Source of the DNA: JBMNCQ01 sp049366715
GTDB taxonomy: Bacteria > Bacillota > Peptococcia > Peptococcales > BICA1-8
Direction: 5' to 3'
Assembly (NCBI GenBank): GCA_049366715.1
Contig: JBMNCQ010000007.1
Span: 1-64,000, forward strand
Length of the DNA stretch: 64,000 nucleotides
The notes beneath the pieces were generated by a model, which saw nothing but the letters and a program-made list of their open reading frames with translations, was not told the DNA's origin and did not search any database. This document shows positions 34,440 to 44,398 of the stretch, in pieces (within the stretch, counting starts at the first letter, position 1; every line of letters starts with the position of its first letter). Position numbers and translations under genes: made by a program.

Positions 34440-37400
34440 GGCCGATCTACTTAAAAATAGCAGGACTGAATAGTTTTAGAGAGCGCCAGGAAGTTGATTT
34501 TACCCAGCTGGGGGAATCAGGTGTCTTTGGGATTTTTGGTCCGACAGGAAGCGGCAAATCTACCGTTCTTGATGCCGTTACCCTGGCCTTATACGGTAAG
34601 GTTGAGCGGGCTAAAGGCGGCACCCAGGGCATTATCAATCAAAATGAGGCTAAAGCTTACGTATATTTTGCTTTTCAAATCGGCACCAGAAAATTTATAG
34701 CGGAAAGAACATATAAGAAAGGTAATGACGGCAGTGTTACTCAGAATAGCTGCCGTTTAGCCGAAGACGGCCCTGACGGTTTGCAGGTAATTGCGGAAAA
34801 GAAACGGGAAATGGATGAACAGGTCCGGAATATTTTAGGTTTAACCGTAGAGGATTTTACCCGGGCTGTTGTCCTGCCCCAAGGCAAATTTCAGGAATTT
34901 TTGACTTTGCAGGGCGCGGAAAGACGCAAAATGCTGCAGAGGATTTTTGCTCTGGAAAAATACGGGGAAAAGCTGACTCAGCGCATCAGGGACAGGCTGT
35001 TGGAAACCAGGCTAAAAGAAAACACCTTAGAGAGCAGACAAAAGGAGTTGGGTGACGCATCCCTGGAAACCCTGCAAAGTCAAGAGAAGATTTTAAATGA
35101 GGCCGAACTTGTGCGGGAGGATTTGGCTAAGCAGGGCGAAGCAGCTGAGAAGGCCAGGGCGGAATATAAACAAATCTTAGATTTGCAGACAGAACATCAA
35201 AAAACAGCCGGGGAGCTGGAAAAGCTTACCGGTAAAGATGATGAATTTACGGCTAAAAAAGCACGCTTGGACAAGGCTCTTAAGGCTGAACGCCTTAAAC
35301 CCTTTATGGAAATTAGGAATAAGGAATTAAACCAGCGTGACCGGATTTTGAAAAAATTGACCCTGCTGGAAAAAGAGGCTGCTGCCGCGAAACTGGCTTA
35401 TGATGAGGCGGAAAAAATGCTTTTCCTGGCCCAGGATCAGCTTAATGATGAAGGCGAGAAACGCAAACAGGAAATGATCAAGCTGGAAGAAGCATTAAGC
35501 ATAGAAGAAAGAAAAGATGAACTGGAAAAGCAGCGGGAAAAGCTGTTGAATGAATATCAAAGCCGGCATAGCGTTTATAAAACCCTGGTAAATAATATCA
35601 GCCATTTAAAAGAGCAAAGGGGTCAATTTAAGGAAAGGCAGCAGAAAGTGGCCCGGGATATGGAAGTAAAAAATGCCCTGGTAAGTGAGGAAGAGGAAGT
35701 CTTACGGCAGAAAGAAGCCTGGCTGCAATTGCAGGAAATCAGGGTAAGATTTGCCGAGTTTGCTGAAGAGAAGAGGGCTAAGGAGAAGAATTTTACCCAG
35801 ACCGGTTATCAGATCAGGAATTATTTTGAGCAGGCAGCAGGAATCAATAAACAACTAGCACGGCTGGAGGATAAGTTAAACTCTCTTACTCAGCCGGAAA
35901 TGGACCAACTGCAGCTGAATACCTACCGGGAACAGCTGGCGAACTGGGAAAAAGAGCTGATTACTTTGAAACACTATTATGATCTGGATACGGCCAAACA
36001 ACAAGAGATTGCGGGGTTGAACACGAAAAGGGCTCTTTTAGAAGCAAAACTGCAGGAGAAAAATGCCCTGCATGATCAATTGCGTTATGAGAAGGAGAAG
36101 ATTTTTAAGGAACTGACAGCATTAGAAAGAAATATTAAAGAAAAAGAGTTAAGCAATTATGCACAAATTCTCCGGGAACAATTAGCAGATCATAAGCCTT
36201 GTCCTGTCTGCGGTTCCCTGGAACATCCCAATCTTGCTGTTTTAAAGGCAGAGCGGGAAGAGGTTAATATTTTACGGCACCAATTGGCTGCGGGACAGGA
36301 GACATTCGCTAAGCTGGAAGCAAATCTCCAAAATGTCTGTCAGGAATGCTCACAATTAAGTATGCAAATCAGTAATTTCCAGGAAGCTCTTAGAAGCTGT
36401 CAAGAGGAAAGGGAAGCTTTGCAGGCACAGAGGGAAAGATGTTTGCCGGCTTTGCCTGGTCCCTGGAGGACCTTAGCCATTACAGAGATGGAAGCAAAGC
36501 AGCAGGAGGCTTTAGAGTTTTTTAAAAATCGGCAGCAGGAATTAGAAGAGTTTTTAAAAACAAAAGAAAAACTGGGCGCCGAGATTGAAAAAGTAAAGAG
36601 CAGCTACATTGAGCAAAACATCTTATTAAAACAAGCAGAAGCTAAAGCAGAATCCATTAAAGAGGATTTAACTTTATTATACAGCAGAGAGGAAACACTG
36701 GTCCGGGAGCAAAAAGAAAAAGAGGATAAATTTAAGCGCTTAGCCCGAGGACAGCAGGGGGAAGCTATTCTTAAGAAGTATGAAGATCTCCGGGCAGCTA
36801 AACAGGCTTTAGAGAATCTCAGAAGAGAAGAGAAAAAAATAATTGACCATTCCGAGCAAGTATCTGATGAATTGCAGGCTAAAAATGATGAAGCACTGAA
36901 ATTACAGCAAATCCTGGAGACGATTAAACTGGAAGGACAGAATTGCAGCAGCATAATTCAGGAACTTACCGATAAATTAAACAAAATTACGAAGGGCAGA
37001 CGGGTCCAAGAAGCAAAAAGAACGGCAGAAGCCGAACTGCAGTTAATCACTGTTAAGTGGGAAAAGTCTCTAAACGATAAGGAGCAGCAAAGACAAGCCT
37101 GGGAAGAAAATAAAACTTTGCTTTACAGTTCGCAGCAGGAATTAAAACAGGTCGCGGAAAGGATAAAGGGCTCGGAAGAAGAATTGTCCCAAAGGCTGGC
37201 TGACCTTAATTTTTATTCTTTAGGAGAGGCGGAGTCTTATCTGGCTGCCGGGGACGAGATAAATTTATGGCGCAAAGAAATTGATGAATATGGACAGGCT
37301 GTAGCCTTCGCCAGGAAAAATCTTGCTGTTCTGCAGGATAAGCTGGCGGGCCGGAGTATTTCTCCGGAAGAATGGCAGGAATTTATGAAAAATAAAATAC

Positions 37401-38038
37401 ACTTAGAAGAAGTACTGGCTCTTCAGGTTCAAAAAGTTCATAATTTTACCTATCAATTGAAAATAAGAAAAGAGAATCATGAACGCTGGAATGAATTAGA
37501 AAGGCAGCGGCAAGTAATTCGACAAGAAATAGACCGGCTCTTTCTTTTGGAAAAGCTTTTTAAAGGCAATACTTTTGTGGAATTTATGGCTGAAGAACAA
37601 TTGCTTCACGTTGCTTTAGATGCTTCACGGCGTTTGGGAGAGCTGACAAACTACAGGTATGCACTGGAGCTGGATTCGGAGGGAGGCTTTATTATCCGGG
37701 ATGATGCCAACGGCGGCCTGCGCCGGCCGGTAGCTACTTTGTCCGGGGGCGAAACCTTTTTAACTTCTTTGTCTTTAGCCCTGGCTTTATCCAGCCAAAT
37801 CCAGCTGCGGGGTCAATTTCCCCTGGAATTTTTCTTTTTGGACGAGGGCTTCGGGACTTTAGACAGTTATTTGCTGGAGACGGTAATGAATTCTTTAGAG
37901 AGATTGCATACGGAGAAGATGACCATCGGTATAATCAGCCATGTTCCGGAGTTAAGGGCCAGAATGGCCCGCAGCCTGCTGGTTGAACCTGCCGAAAAAG
38001 GCGGCCGGGGAACCAGGTTATGTGTCTCCCTGGCCTAA
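34436..38038 (+). CDS. sbcC: Exonuclease SbcC (Rad50-like ATPase)
   Basis: This 1200-residue SMC-like ATPase partners SbcD. Walker A GPTGSGKST lies near residue 37; two long coiled coils flank the zinc hook C589-P-V-C592 (CPVCGS); the ABC signature LSGGETFLTSLSLALALS and Walker B FFLDEGFGTLD are near the C terminus. All elements are present and the length is typical. It is the last gene of the addB-addA-sbcD-sbcC repair cluster, an order known in other Bacillota. Confidence 0.95.
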   Translation: MRPIYLKIAGLNSFRERQEVDFTQLGESGVFGIFGPTGSGKSTVLDAVTLALYGKVERAKGGTQGIINQNEAKAYVYFAFQIGTRKFIAERTYKKGNDGSVTQNSCRLAEDGPDGLQVIAEKKREMDEQVRNILGLTVEDFTRAVVLPQGKFQEFLTLQGAERRKMLQRIFALEKYGEKLTQRIRDRLLETRLKENTLESRQKELGDASLETLQSQEKILNEAELVREDLAKQGEAAEKARAEYKQILDLQTEHQKTAGELEKLTGKDDEFTAKKARLDKALKAERLKPFMEIRNKELNQRDRILKKLTLLEKEAAAAKLAYDEAEKMLFLAQDQLNDEGEKRKQEMIKLEEALSIEERKDELEKQREKLLNEYQSRHSVYKTLVNNISHLKEQRGQFKERQQKVARDMEVKNALVSEEEEVLRQKEAWLQLQEIRVRFAEFAEEKRAKEKNFTQTGYQIRNYFEQAAGINKQLARLEDKLNSLTQPEMDQLQLNTYREQLANWEKELITLKHYYDLDTAKQQEIAGLNTKRALLEAKLQEKNALHDQLRYEKEKIFKELTALERNIKEKELSNYAQILREQLADHKPCPVCGSLEHPNLAVLKAEREEVNILRHQLAAGQETFAKLEANLQNVCQECSQLSMQISNFQEALRSCQEEREALQAQRERCLPALPGPWRTLAITEMEAKQQEALEFFKNRQQELEEFLKTKEKLGAEIEKVKSSYIEQNILLKQAEAKAESIKEDLTLLYSREETLVREQKEKEDKFKRLARGQQGEAILKKYEDLRAAKQALENLRREEKKIIDHSEQVSDELQAKNDEALKLQQILETIKLEGQNCSSIIQELTDKLNKITKGRRVQEAKRTAEAELQLITVKWEKSLNDKEQQRQAWEENKTLLYSSQQELKQVAERIKGSEEELSQRLADLNFYSLGEAESYLAAGDEINLWRKEIDEYGQAVAFARKNLAVLQDKLAGRSISPEEWQEFMKNKIHLEEVLALQVQKVHNFTYQLKIRKENHERWNELERQRQVIRQEIDRLFLLEKLFKGNTFVEFMAEEQLLHVALDASRRLGELTNYRYALELDSEGGFIIRDDANGGLRRPVATLSGGETFLTSLSLALALSSQIQLRGQFPLEFFFLDEGFGTLDSYLLETVMNSLERLHTEKMTIGIISHVPELRARMARSLLVEPAEKGGRGTRLCVSLA

Positions 38039-38262
38039 AGGCTGCTGCCGGCTTATTCTTGCGGGACTAGCGGTTATTGTTCAGGGATGCTTAGATAGAG
38101 ATAAAAGATTTCCGTACTTCCCCTTGAGGGCGGCTGAGGGCTGTGATGTATTCTTAAGCCGGAACGGGGAAAAGATACCTAGGTAATGTTACCATGCAGG
38201 GGCTATTCGCCGGAGGCTGCTTTTACGGTCGTGTATCACTCGATAAAAATGGGGTTTTGTTT

Positions 38263-38673
38263 ATGCCAAAAGTACTAAACTTAGCGCTAATACTGGTCTT
38301 AATACCGGCCTTTACTGCTTGTGGGACATCAGAAATGAGCTTAGACGATATTGAGTATGTAATTCTTACCGTAGAAAGCTCCCGGCAGGCCGGTTATCAT
38401 ACTGTTGTTTTCTATGAGCCGGAAAATATCAAAAAGTTGTTGCAAATGGAGGCTGAACTGGCTAAAGATAATTCTGGCCAAGCTGCAGGAGAGACCCGGA
38501 ATGTCGATGTGAAATTCCAGTATTGCCTAAAAAATGGTGATGCGATAAAAAAACGGTACAAGGATAATCCGGCCACAGATAAATATTGGCAAGAACTTTA
38601 TAACTGCCGGGAATATCAGGAACAGGCTGTCCCTTTATTTAAACTGAACAGGGATAATCTAAAAAAAGTCTGA
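38263..38673 (+). CDS. Small lipoprotein of unknown function
   Basis: This 136-residue protein starts at ATG 38263 with a lipoprotein signal peptide (MPKVLNLALILVLIPAFTAC; lipobox cysteine at residue 20). The mature part is charged and has a conserved-looking EYVILTVESSRQAGYHTVVF block. I do not recognise a family. A frame start at 38194 would precede the signal peptide with 23 codons lacking a ribosome binding site, so I reject it. The ribosome binding site (GGGG) is weak. It lies between sbcC and a strong terminator. Confidence 0.65.
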   Translation: MPKVLNLALILVLIPAFTACGTSEMSLDDIEYVILTVESSRQAGYHTVVFYEPENIKKLLQMEAELAKDNSGQAAGETRNVDVKFQYCLKNGDAIKKRYKDNPATDKYWQELYNCREYQEQAVPLFKLNRDNLKKV

Positions 38674-38733
38674 TTTTTGCCCGGATAGGTTTTTATAATC
38701 CCCTTGACATTCCGGAGGGGCGAAGCGTATTGT

Positions 38734-38767
38734 AAGGCTCCCTTTTGCCTGACGGGGAGCTTTTTTT
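38734..38767 (+). terminator. Rho-independent terminator after the lipoprotein gene
   Basis: GCTCCC (38737-38742) pairs with GGGAGC (38755-38760) across a 12-nt loop, followed by seven T. It separates the repair/lipoprotein region from the chemotaxis region. Confidence 0.75.
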
Positions 38768-38917
38768 GCTGAATTCAAAAATAGTACGGGGCGTTAAGGC
38801 CGGAGATAATACGTATTAGGAAAAGTGATGGGAAGCTGTTTTTAAAAAAGTGCGGGGATGTTTGAAAGAGAAGTAAAGAAGGTAAGAGTTAGAAAACAAC
38901 TTAAGGGGTGGACTGAA

Positions 38918-40639
38918 ATGTTTCTAAAAAGTATTAAAATCAAGCTTATTGCTCTTACGGTAATTCCCATTTTTTTATTTACCGCACTTACCTTGGCCTA
39001 TATCTTACCCTCCATCAAAGAAAATATCTATTCCGAGAAAAGGAGCCAGACACAGGATATTGTTTCTTCCGCTTTATCACTAATCAACTACTATTATTCT
39101 CTCGAAAGCAGTGGACAAGTCACCGGAGCAGAGGCGCAGAGACGTGCGGCTGAAGCCATCAGGTCAATCAGATTCGGTGATCAGGAAGCGGATTATTTAT
39201 GGATAAATGACTTGCAGCCGCGAATCGTAATGCATCCTTTTCAGCCTGAGCTGGAAGGTCAGGATGCTTCCAATATTACGGATCCCGACGGTCTGCAGAT
39301 CTTTACGGAATTTGTCCGGATTGTTCAGGAAGAGGGGGCAGGCTATTTAAACTACTCCTGGCAGTATTATGATGATGCCGAACGTGAAGAGCCCAAACTG
39401 TCTTATGTGGCTTCCTTCGAGCCCTGGCAGTGGATAGTAGGAACGGGAATATATGTTAATGACGTTGAGGAAATTGTGGCGCAAAAGAAACAAATTATTC
39501 TACTGGCCCTGGCCCTTTTAATTCTGATTACGATGATTATCGTAATCAGCTATGCCAACAGGTTCATAATTAGACCGATTAACGTCCTGAAAACCAATAT
39601 GGAGTTAGCAAGCGGCGGAGATTTAACGATCCGGTCACAGATAGCCGGTGAAGATGAGGTAGGGATTTTGGCAAGAAGTTTTAACAAAATGATCGAAGCC
39701 AACGGGTTATTGGTACGGGAGATCAATAGTACAACCGAACAACTCTCTCTTTCTACGGGGCATGTCAATAAAGCCCTGGAAGAAACAACCGCCAGTATGA
39801 CCGAGATAACTGTCGGTATCGATAAAGTTGCTCAAGGTGCCCAAAATAACGCCGGAATCTTGAAAGAAACCAATACCGGGGCGGAAGAAGTAGCCAAATC
39901 TGCCGAACATGTTGCCGACTCTTCCCAGAATGCCTCTGAAGACAGTAATAAAGTTAACCAACAAGCTCAGAATACTTTAGAGGTTATGAATAAAGTTGAA
40001 GAAACTGTAAATCTTTTGGACGCCGGGCGCAGGGAAATAAGCAATGTCGTTCAGCAATTGGCTGCCGAAACGGAGAATATTTCAAATTTTGTCACTATCA
40101 TTACCAATATTGCCGATCAGACGAATTTATTAGCCCTAAATGCAGCGATTGAATCGGCCCGGGCCGGCGAACACGGCCGCGGATTTGCCGTGGTGGCCGA
40201 TGAGGTGAGAAAACTGGCCGAGGAATCGGCTAAATCTGCTCAGGAAATCCACGATTTAATTAAAAATATTCAGCAGAAGACCAATACTGCTGTTGCCACC
40301 AGTAATAAAACAGGAGATTTAATCACGAAAACAGTCTCCCAGGTGCAGGAAGTCAAAGGAGAAATCTCCGGGATCGTAAAGGCGATCAACAGGGTTAATA
40401 CTCAGATCCAGGAAATGGCGGCAGCGGCTCAGCAGCAGTCGGCATTAAGCCAGGAAATGACGGCATCCGTTCTGGATATCTCAACTGTTACCGATGAAAC
40501 AGCAGCCAATTCCCAGGAGATTTCCGCGGGTATTCAAGCCCAGGCAGCTGCCATGGAGGAGATCAGCGCAACTATGGCCCAGTTGGAAAATATGGCGAAG
40601 ACTTTACAGGCTAAAGTACAAGCTTTTAAAGTGAAATAA
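38918..40639 (+). CDS. Methyl-accepting chemotaxis protein with a Cache-type sensor
   Basis: This 573-residue chemoreceptor has TM1 (about 8-29), an extracellular Cache-type domain (about 30-190; [17 protein letters not shown] then [20 protein letters not shown]), TM2 (about 195-214), a HAMP domain and a long signalling coiled coil with the tip sequence [20 protein letters not shown] (about 404-423). ATG 38918 follows AAGGGGTGG; the longer start at 38858 lacks a ribosome binding site. Cache domains of this type often bind short carboxylates. The downstream che operon may serve it. Confidence 0.9.
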   Translation: MFLKSIKIKLIALTVIPIFLFTALTLAYILPSIKENIYSEKRSQTQDIVSSALSLINYYYSLESSGQVTGAEAQRRAAEAIRSIRFGDQEADYLWINDLQPRIVMHPFQPELEGQDASNITDPDGLQIFTEFVRIVQEEGAGYLNYSWQYYDDAEREEPKLSYVASFEPWQWIVGTGIYVNDVEEIVAQKKQIILLALALLILITMIIVISYANRFIIRPINVLKTNMELASGGDLTIRSQIAGEDEVGILARSFNKMIEANGLLVREINSTTEQLSLSTGHVNKALEETTASMTEITVGIDKVAQGAQNNAGILKETNTGAEEVAKSAEHVADSSQNASEDSNKVNQQAQNTLEVMNKVEETVNLLDAGRREISNVVQQLAAETENISNFVTIITNIADQTNLLALNAAIESARAGEHGRGFAVVADEVRKLAEESAKSAQEIHDLIKNIQQKTNTAVATSNKTGDLITKTVSQVQEVKGEISGIVKAINRVNTQIQEMAAAAQQQSALSQEMTASVLDISTVTDETAANSQEISAGIQAQAAAMEEISATMAQLENMAKTLQAKVQAFKVK

Positions 40640-40785
40640 AAGGCAGATGACTTTCTAAGTCCAGGAAATGACAGTAATAATAAAAAATTTACATATTTTC
40701 AATATAATATGTCGAAAAAAGATGGAAAAATTTGCTGTAATGTTTTATAATAATAAGCAAATTGATTTAATGGGAGGATTGTAAT

Positions 40786-40842
40786 ATGTATAGAAAACCA
40801 GCACTATTTCAGTTAGTGGTGGTTTTTTTCAAAATGCTGTAA
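40786..40842 (+). CDS. 18-codon leader ORF upstream of the c-di-GMP riboswitch
   Basis: The frame encodes MYRKPALFQLVVVFFKML with a strong GGGAGG ribosome binding site eight bases before the ATG. It lies between the chemoreceptor gene and the c-di-GMP riboswitch. Its middle codons form a terminator-like hairpin (40795-40829), so translation of this ORF would affect that hairpin. The peptide is hydrophobic after a basic start. It is either a leader peptide in an attenuator or a small membrane peptide. The evidence is the ribosome binding site and position only. Confidence 0.45.
   Translation: MYRKPALFQLVVVFFKML
40795..40830 (+). terminator. Hairpin with T-run inside the 18-codon ORF
   Basis: AACCAGCACTA pairs with TAGTGGTGGTT (one A-G type mismatch) and is followed by TTTTTTC. 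It lies before the riboswitch. It could end transcripts from upstream or act as an attenuator controlled by translation of the ORF that spans it. Confidence 0.5.
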
Positions 40843-40861
40843 TATGCCTGCAAACGTTAAT

Positions 40862-40948
40862 CGCACTTTCAAGGGCAAACTATCTGAAAGGATAGGGCGC
40901 AAAGCCATGGGTCTACGGTTTCCGCTATGACTGCCAGGCTGCCTCCGG
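40862..40948 (+). ncRNA. c-di-GMP-I (GEMM-I) riboswitch
   Basis: The region carries the GEMM-I signature: GGGCAAAC, GAAAGG, then GGGCGCAAAGCC, then GGGTCTA and, on the far side of P3, TGCCAGGCTGCC. The spacing matches the known Vc2-type aptamer. It ends about 40 bases before the cheX start, after which AAGGAGAG serves as the ribosome binding site. I see no T-run between aptamer and cheX, so control of translation or of the upstream hairpin is likelier than downstream termination. The cheX-cheY-cheA-cheW operon is therefore probably under c-di-GMP control. Confidence 0.9.
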
Positions 40949-40984
40949 TATAGCCAAATATTATTTCAACAAGGAGAGAAAAAG

Positions 40985-41455
40985 ATGGATGTCAAATATA
41001 TTAACCCTTTTTTACTGGCTACAAGCGATATTGTCAATCAAGTTTTAGGGGTGGCACCGGTTTTTGAAAAACCTTTTATTAAAACCACCCCCTATTCTAA
41101 TGCTGAAGAACTATTAGTTATTATTGGTGTTACAGGTGAAATGAACGGTAAAGTCTTAATTAATATTGGTAAGGAGAGTTGTATAAATATTGCATCCCAG
41201 ATGATGGGCGGTATGCCTGTAGAGTTTAACGAGCTTTCTAAAAGTGCCGTAAGCGAATTATGTAATATGATATTAGGAACGTCTGCTACCCATTTCGCAT
41301 CACAGGGGATGTCGGTAAATATTACCAGTCCTACGGTCCTCGAAGGACATAATATCACCGTATCACAAAAAGAACAGGTGATTTGCATTCCAATTAATGT
41401 TGGCAACGAAATAAAAATAACGGTAAATATTTCAACAGAGAGGAAAGCAGCATAA
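40985..41455 (+). CDS. cheX: Chemotaxis phosphatase CheX
   Basis: This 156-residue protein dephosphorylates CheY-P. The CheX active-site ExxN is E91 and N94 in VSELCNMILG, and the N-terminal MDVKYINPFLLATSDIVNQVLG is typical of CheX. It is the first gene behind the c-di-GMP riboswitch, with AAGGAGAG six to eight bases before the ATG. It is followed 15 bases later by cheY, and the pair makes a self-contained CheY-CheX switch. Confidence 0.9.
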   Translation: MDVKYINPFLLATSDIVNQVLGVAPVFEKPFIKTTPYSNAEELLVIIGVTGEMNGKVLINIGKESCINIASQMMGGMPVEFNELSKSAVSELCNMILGTSATHFASQGMSVNITSPTVLEGHNITVSQKEQVICIPINVGNEIKITVNISTERKAA

Positions 41456-41470
41456 AGGAGGATTAAATTA

Positions 41471-41833
41471 GTGTCTAAAGTATTAGTTGTAGATGATGCA
41501 GGATTTATGAGAATGATGATTAAGGATATTCTCAACAAAAATGGTTTTGAAGTTGTCGGTGAAGCGGAAAACGGGCATAAGGCTATCGAAAAGTTCCAGG
41601 AATTGCGACCGGATATCGTAACAATGGACATTACAATGCCTGAGCTTGATGGTATTGCTGCTGTCAAGGCCATTAAACAAATCGATCCGGCTGCCAGGAT
41701 TTTAATGTGCAGTGCGATGGGGCAGCAGGCCATGGTCATTGATGCAATTCAAGCAGGTGCTAAGGATTTTATCGTGAAACCATTTAAACCGGAAAGGGTA
41801 CTTGAGGCGGTATCAAAAGCATTGGCTTCTTAA
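41471..41833 (+). CDS. cheY: Chemotaxis response regulator CheY
   Basis: This is a 120-residue single receiver domain: D8-D9, phosphoacceptor D53 in TMDITMP, S81 and K103. The start is GTG at 41471, behind AAAGGAGG. It lies between cheX and cheA and is the substrate of both. The second CheY-like protein (7851-8240) is a paralogue near a CheX-like fusion. Confidence 0.9.
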   Translation: MSKVLVVDDAGFMRMMIKDILNKNGFEVVGEAENGHKAIEKFQELRPDIVTMDITMPELDGIAAVKAIKQIDPAARILMCSAMGQQAMVIDAIQAGAKDFIVKPFKPERVLEAVSKALAS

Positions 41834-41860
41834 GATTTCCGAAGTTTGGAGGGGTTAAGG

Positions 41861-43834
41861 ATGAGTGTAAATGAGTATTTAAATTTATTCTTAGAAGAAT
41901 CCAGGGAACATTTACAGATTTTAAATGAAGAACTGCTGAAACTAGAACAGAACTCTGAGGACAAAGATGCAATAAATGAGATATTCCGGGCGGCACACAC
42001 CTTAAAAGGCATGTCTGCTACCATGGGATATGATAAAATTGCGGAACTGACACATAAAATGGAGAATTTACTGGATAAATTGCGGGAAGATAAGTTGAGT
42101 TTCACCGCAAACATCGGGGAGGTTCTTTTCGAGTGCGTCGATGCGCTGGAAGTAATGGTGGAGAATGTTGCAGCAAACAATTCGGAAGATTACACGATTA
42201 CGGATTTGGTCAACCGTTTAGAAAATTATGAATCAGCGAGAACTGATCAACAAGTCCGGACCGGGGAGAACAAAATCGAATTAAATGATTTTGACCGGAA
42301 TGTCATACATACTGCAACTGATAAAAATTTAAACAGCTATCAAATAAAGATCGGCATAACTCCTGATTGTGTGATGAAATCTGTACGGGCCTTTATGATT
42401 TTCAATAATTTGGAAAAAATTGGGGAAATTATTAAGTCTGTACCTCCTGTTCAGGATATTGAAGACGAAAAGTTTGATCATAACTTTACCATTATTCTCA
42501 TCACGGATAAAAGCCGGCAAGATGTTGAAAAGATCATCAATCAGATTAGTGAAATCGAAATATTGGGGATGGAAGCATTAGGAGAAGTACGGCATGAGGC
42601 TCAGGATTTTCTCCGGGAGGAGAAAGCTGCCGGCAAAACTGAGCAGGCTCAAGTTTCCCAGGATAAAAAGAATGGAGTTAATCATAAAATCAGTCAGACA
42701 GTGCGAGTGGATATTGGCAAACTGGACAGATTGATGAACCTGGTCGGCGAACTGGTCATAAACAAAACCAGACTTGAGCAGATTTTTAGAACAAATGACC
42801 TTTCGGCATTAAATGAAACTGCCGAGCAGATCGACCGGATTTCGGCAGATTTACAGGCTGTTGTGATGGATGTCAGGATGGTTCCCATTGAACAGGTATT
42901 TAACAGGTTCCCCCGGATGGTTAGGGATTTGACGAAAGAACTTGGTAAAGACATTAATTTAATCATGGAGGGGAAAGAAACAGAACTGGACCGGACAGTG
43001 ATCGATGAAATCGCCGATCCGCTGGTTCATTTAATTCGTAATTCTATTGATCATGGGGTCGAGAGTCCGGCCGTAAGAAAAACGAATGGCAAACCGCCGC
43101 AAGGTACTTTGAGATTAACTGCCAAACAGGAAGGCAATTCTATTGTTATCCTGGTAGAAGATGACGGGCAAGGCATAAATATCGCTGAAGTGAAGAGAAA
43201 GGCCCTGGAAAAAGGCTTATTCGCCGAAAGTCAATTAGAGCAGATGGACGAAAATAGTATAGCCAATATTATCTTTAGTGCCGGATTCAGTACGGCCAAG
43301 GAAATTACCGATATTTCCGGACGTGGTGTGGGCCTTGATGTAGTGAAATCTAAAATCCAATCTTTAAAAGGCCATGTTGCTGTTGAAAGCAAGGGGGGAC
43401 AGGGCACCAAATTCACGATTAAGCTGCCCTTGACATTAGCGATTATTCAGGCTCTCATGGTAAAATTAGGCTCAGAAATCTATGCAATACCACTGGCAAA
43501 TATTAATGAAACGACCAGTATCACTTTATCTGAAATCAAGAAAGTGCAAAATCAAGAGGTCATGGTTTTAAGAAATAATGTTCTTCCTTTAGTAAGACTG
43601 GGCAAAGTATTGAATGTTGCCGGCATCGAGGACAATCACGATGAATTATATGTTGTTGTTGTTAAGAAGAATGATAAAATGGTGGGCTTGATTGTTAATG
43701 AACTAATTGGCCAGCAAGAGATTGTGATTAGCTCATTAGGTAAATTTTTAAATGGAATTCCAGGAATAGCCGGTGCAGCTATTTTAGGAGACGGTACCGT
43801 GTCTCTTATTCTAGATGTTGCAACCTTATTCTAA
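41861..43834 (+). CDS. cheA: Chemotaxis histidine kinase CheA
   Basis: This 657-residue kinase has, in order, an Hpt domain with H46 in FRAAHTLKGMSATMG, a P2-like linker (about 100-250), a dimerisation domain (about 285-350), a HATPase domain with NSIDHG and GRGVGLDVV motifs, and a C-terminal CheW-like domain (about 525-657). The ATG at 41861 follows TTGGAGGGG; the in-frame TTG at 41846 is inside the Shine-Dalgarno region. It forms an operon with cheX, cheY and cheW. Confidence 0.95.
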   Translation: MSVNEYLNLFLEESREHLQILNEELLKLEQNSEDKDAINEIFRAAHTLKGMSATMGYDKIAELTHKMENLLDKLREDKLSFTANIGEVLFECVDALEVMVENVAANNSEDYTITDLVNRLENYESARTDQQVRTGENKIELNDFDRNVIHTATDKNLNSYQIKIGITPDCVMKSVRAFMIFNNLEKIGEIIKSVPPVQDIEDEKFDHNFTIILITDKSRQDVEKIINQISEIEILGMEALGEVRHEAQDFLREEKAAGKTEQAQVSQDKKNGVNHKISQTVRVDIGKLDRLMNLVGELVINKTRLEQIFRTNDLSALNETAEQIDRISADLQAVVMDVRMVPIEQVFNRFPRMVRDLTKELGKDINLIMEGKETELDRTVIDEIADPLVHLIRNSIDHGVESPAVRKTNGKPPQGTLRLTAKQEGNSIVILVEDDGQGINIAEVKRKALEKGLFAESQLEQMDENSIANIIFSAGFSTAKEITDISGRGVGLDVVKSKIQSLKGHVAVESKGGQGTKFTIKLPLTLAIIQALMVKLGSEIYAIPLANINETTSITLSEIKKVQNQEVMVLRNNVLPLVRLGKVLNVAGIEDNHDELYVVVVKKNDKMVGLIVNELIGQQEIVISSLGKFLNGIPGIAGAAILGDGTVSLILDVATLF

Positions 43835-43846
43835 GGGGGATTTATA

Positions 43847-44272
43847 ATGGATGAAAGACAAATTGTCGCTTTTAGGCTTGGGGAAGAGGAATATGCGGTA
43901 AGTATTCAAGACGTCAGGGAAATTATCAGGCCGACGACTGTAACCAGGGTGCCCCGGACGGCGGAGTTTATCAAAGGTGTCATAAACTTACGGGGAGTTG
44001 TCGTTCCGGTAATCAATTTACACCAGAGATTCGGCAATACGGAAGAGCAGGTTACGGACCAAGCGCGGATTATCATTTTAAATAAAGAAGAAATAATTGT
44101 GGGAATCACAGTAGATAATGTAACGGAAGTTATCCGGATTAAAGAAGAGGATATTGAAGACCCTGACTTTACAGAAGCTGTAGATAGTAAATATATTGAA
44201 GGCGTAGGCAAATATAAAGAACGGCTGCTGCTGCTTTTAGACATTAAAAAGACTCTGGGTATAGATAATTAG
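43847..44272 (+). CDS. cheW: Chemotaxis adaptor CheW
   Basis: This 141-residue adaptor links receptors to CheA. It has the CheW core: FRLGEEEYAVSIQDVREII, then TRVPRTAEFIKGVINLRGVV and, later, DNVTEVIRI. It lies 13 bases downstream of cheA behind AAGGGGG, last in the operon, and is followed by two tandem terminators. Confidence 0.95.
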   Translation: MDERQIVAFRLGEEEYAVSIQDVREIIRPTTVTRVPRTAEFIKGVINLRGVVVPVINLHQRFGNTEEQVTDQARIIILNKEEIIVGITVDNVTEVIRIKEEDIEDPDFTEAVDSKYIEGVGKYKERLLLLLDIKKTLGIDN

Positions 44273-44324
44273 AGATGCATTTAGGCATCTCTTTTTTATT
44301 AGGGCGCCATAGGCGCTTTTTTTA
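44271..44324 (+). terminator. Two tandem terminators after the che operon
   Basis: The first stem, AGAGATGC against GCATCTCT, is followed by TTTTTT (44271-44297). The second, GGCGCC against GGCGCT, is followed by TTTTTTT (44301-44324). Together they strongly separate the che operon from the next transcript. Confidence 0.8.
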
Positions 44325-44398
44325 TTGGGTGCTGAAAAAATTTCTCTTCATAGGGCCGGCCTGGCAGTTGGCAGGAAGGGCCGGGACATTAGCAATAT

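Noticed and set aside
40650..40785. Sigma-D type flagellar promoter before the che operon
   Set aside because: No TAAA-N15-GCCGATAA pattern is present. A weak housekeeping-type pair (TGGAAA and TATAAT, 17 bases apart) was seen but is not strong enough to list.
41092..41739. 215-codon minus-strand frame over cheX and cheY
   Set aside because: It crosses two clear plus-strand chemotaxis genes and has no ribosome binding site or family match.
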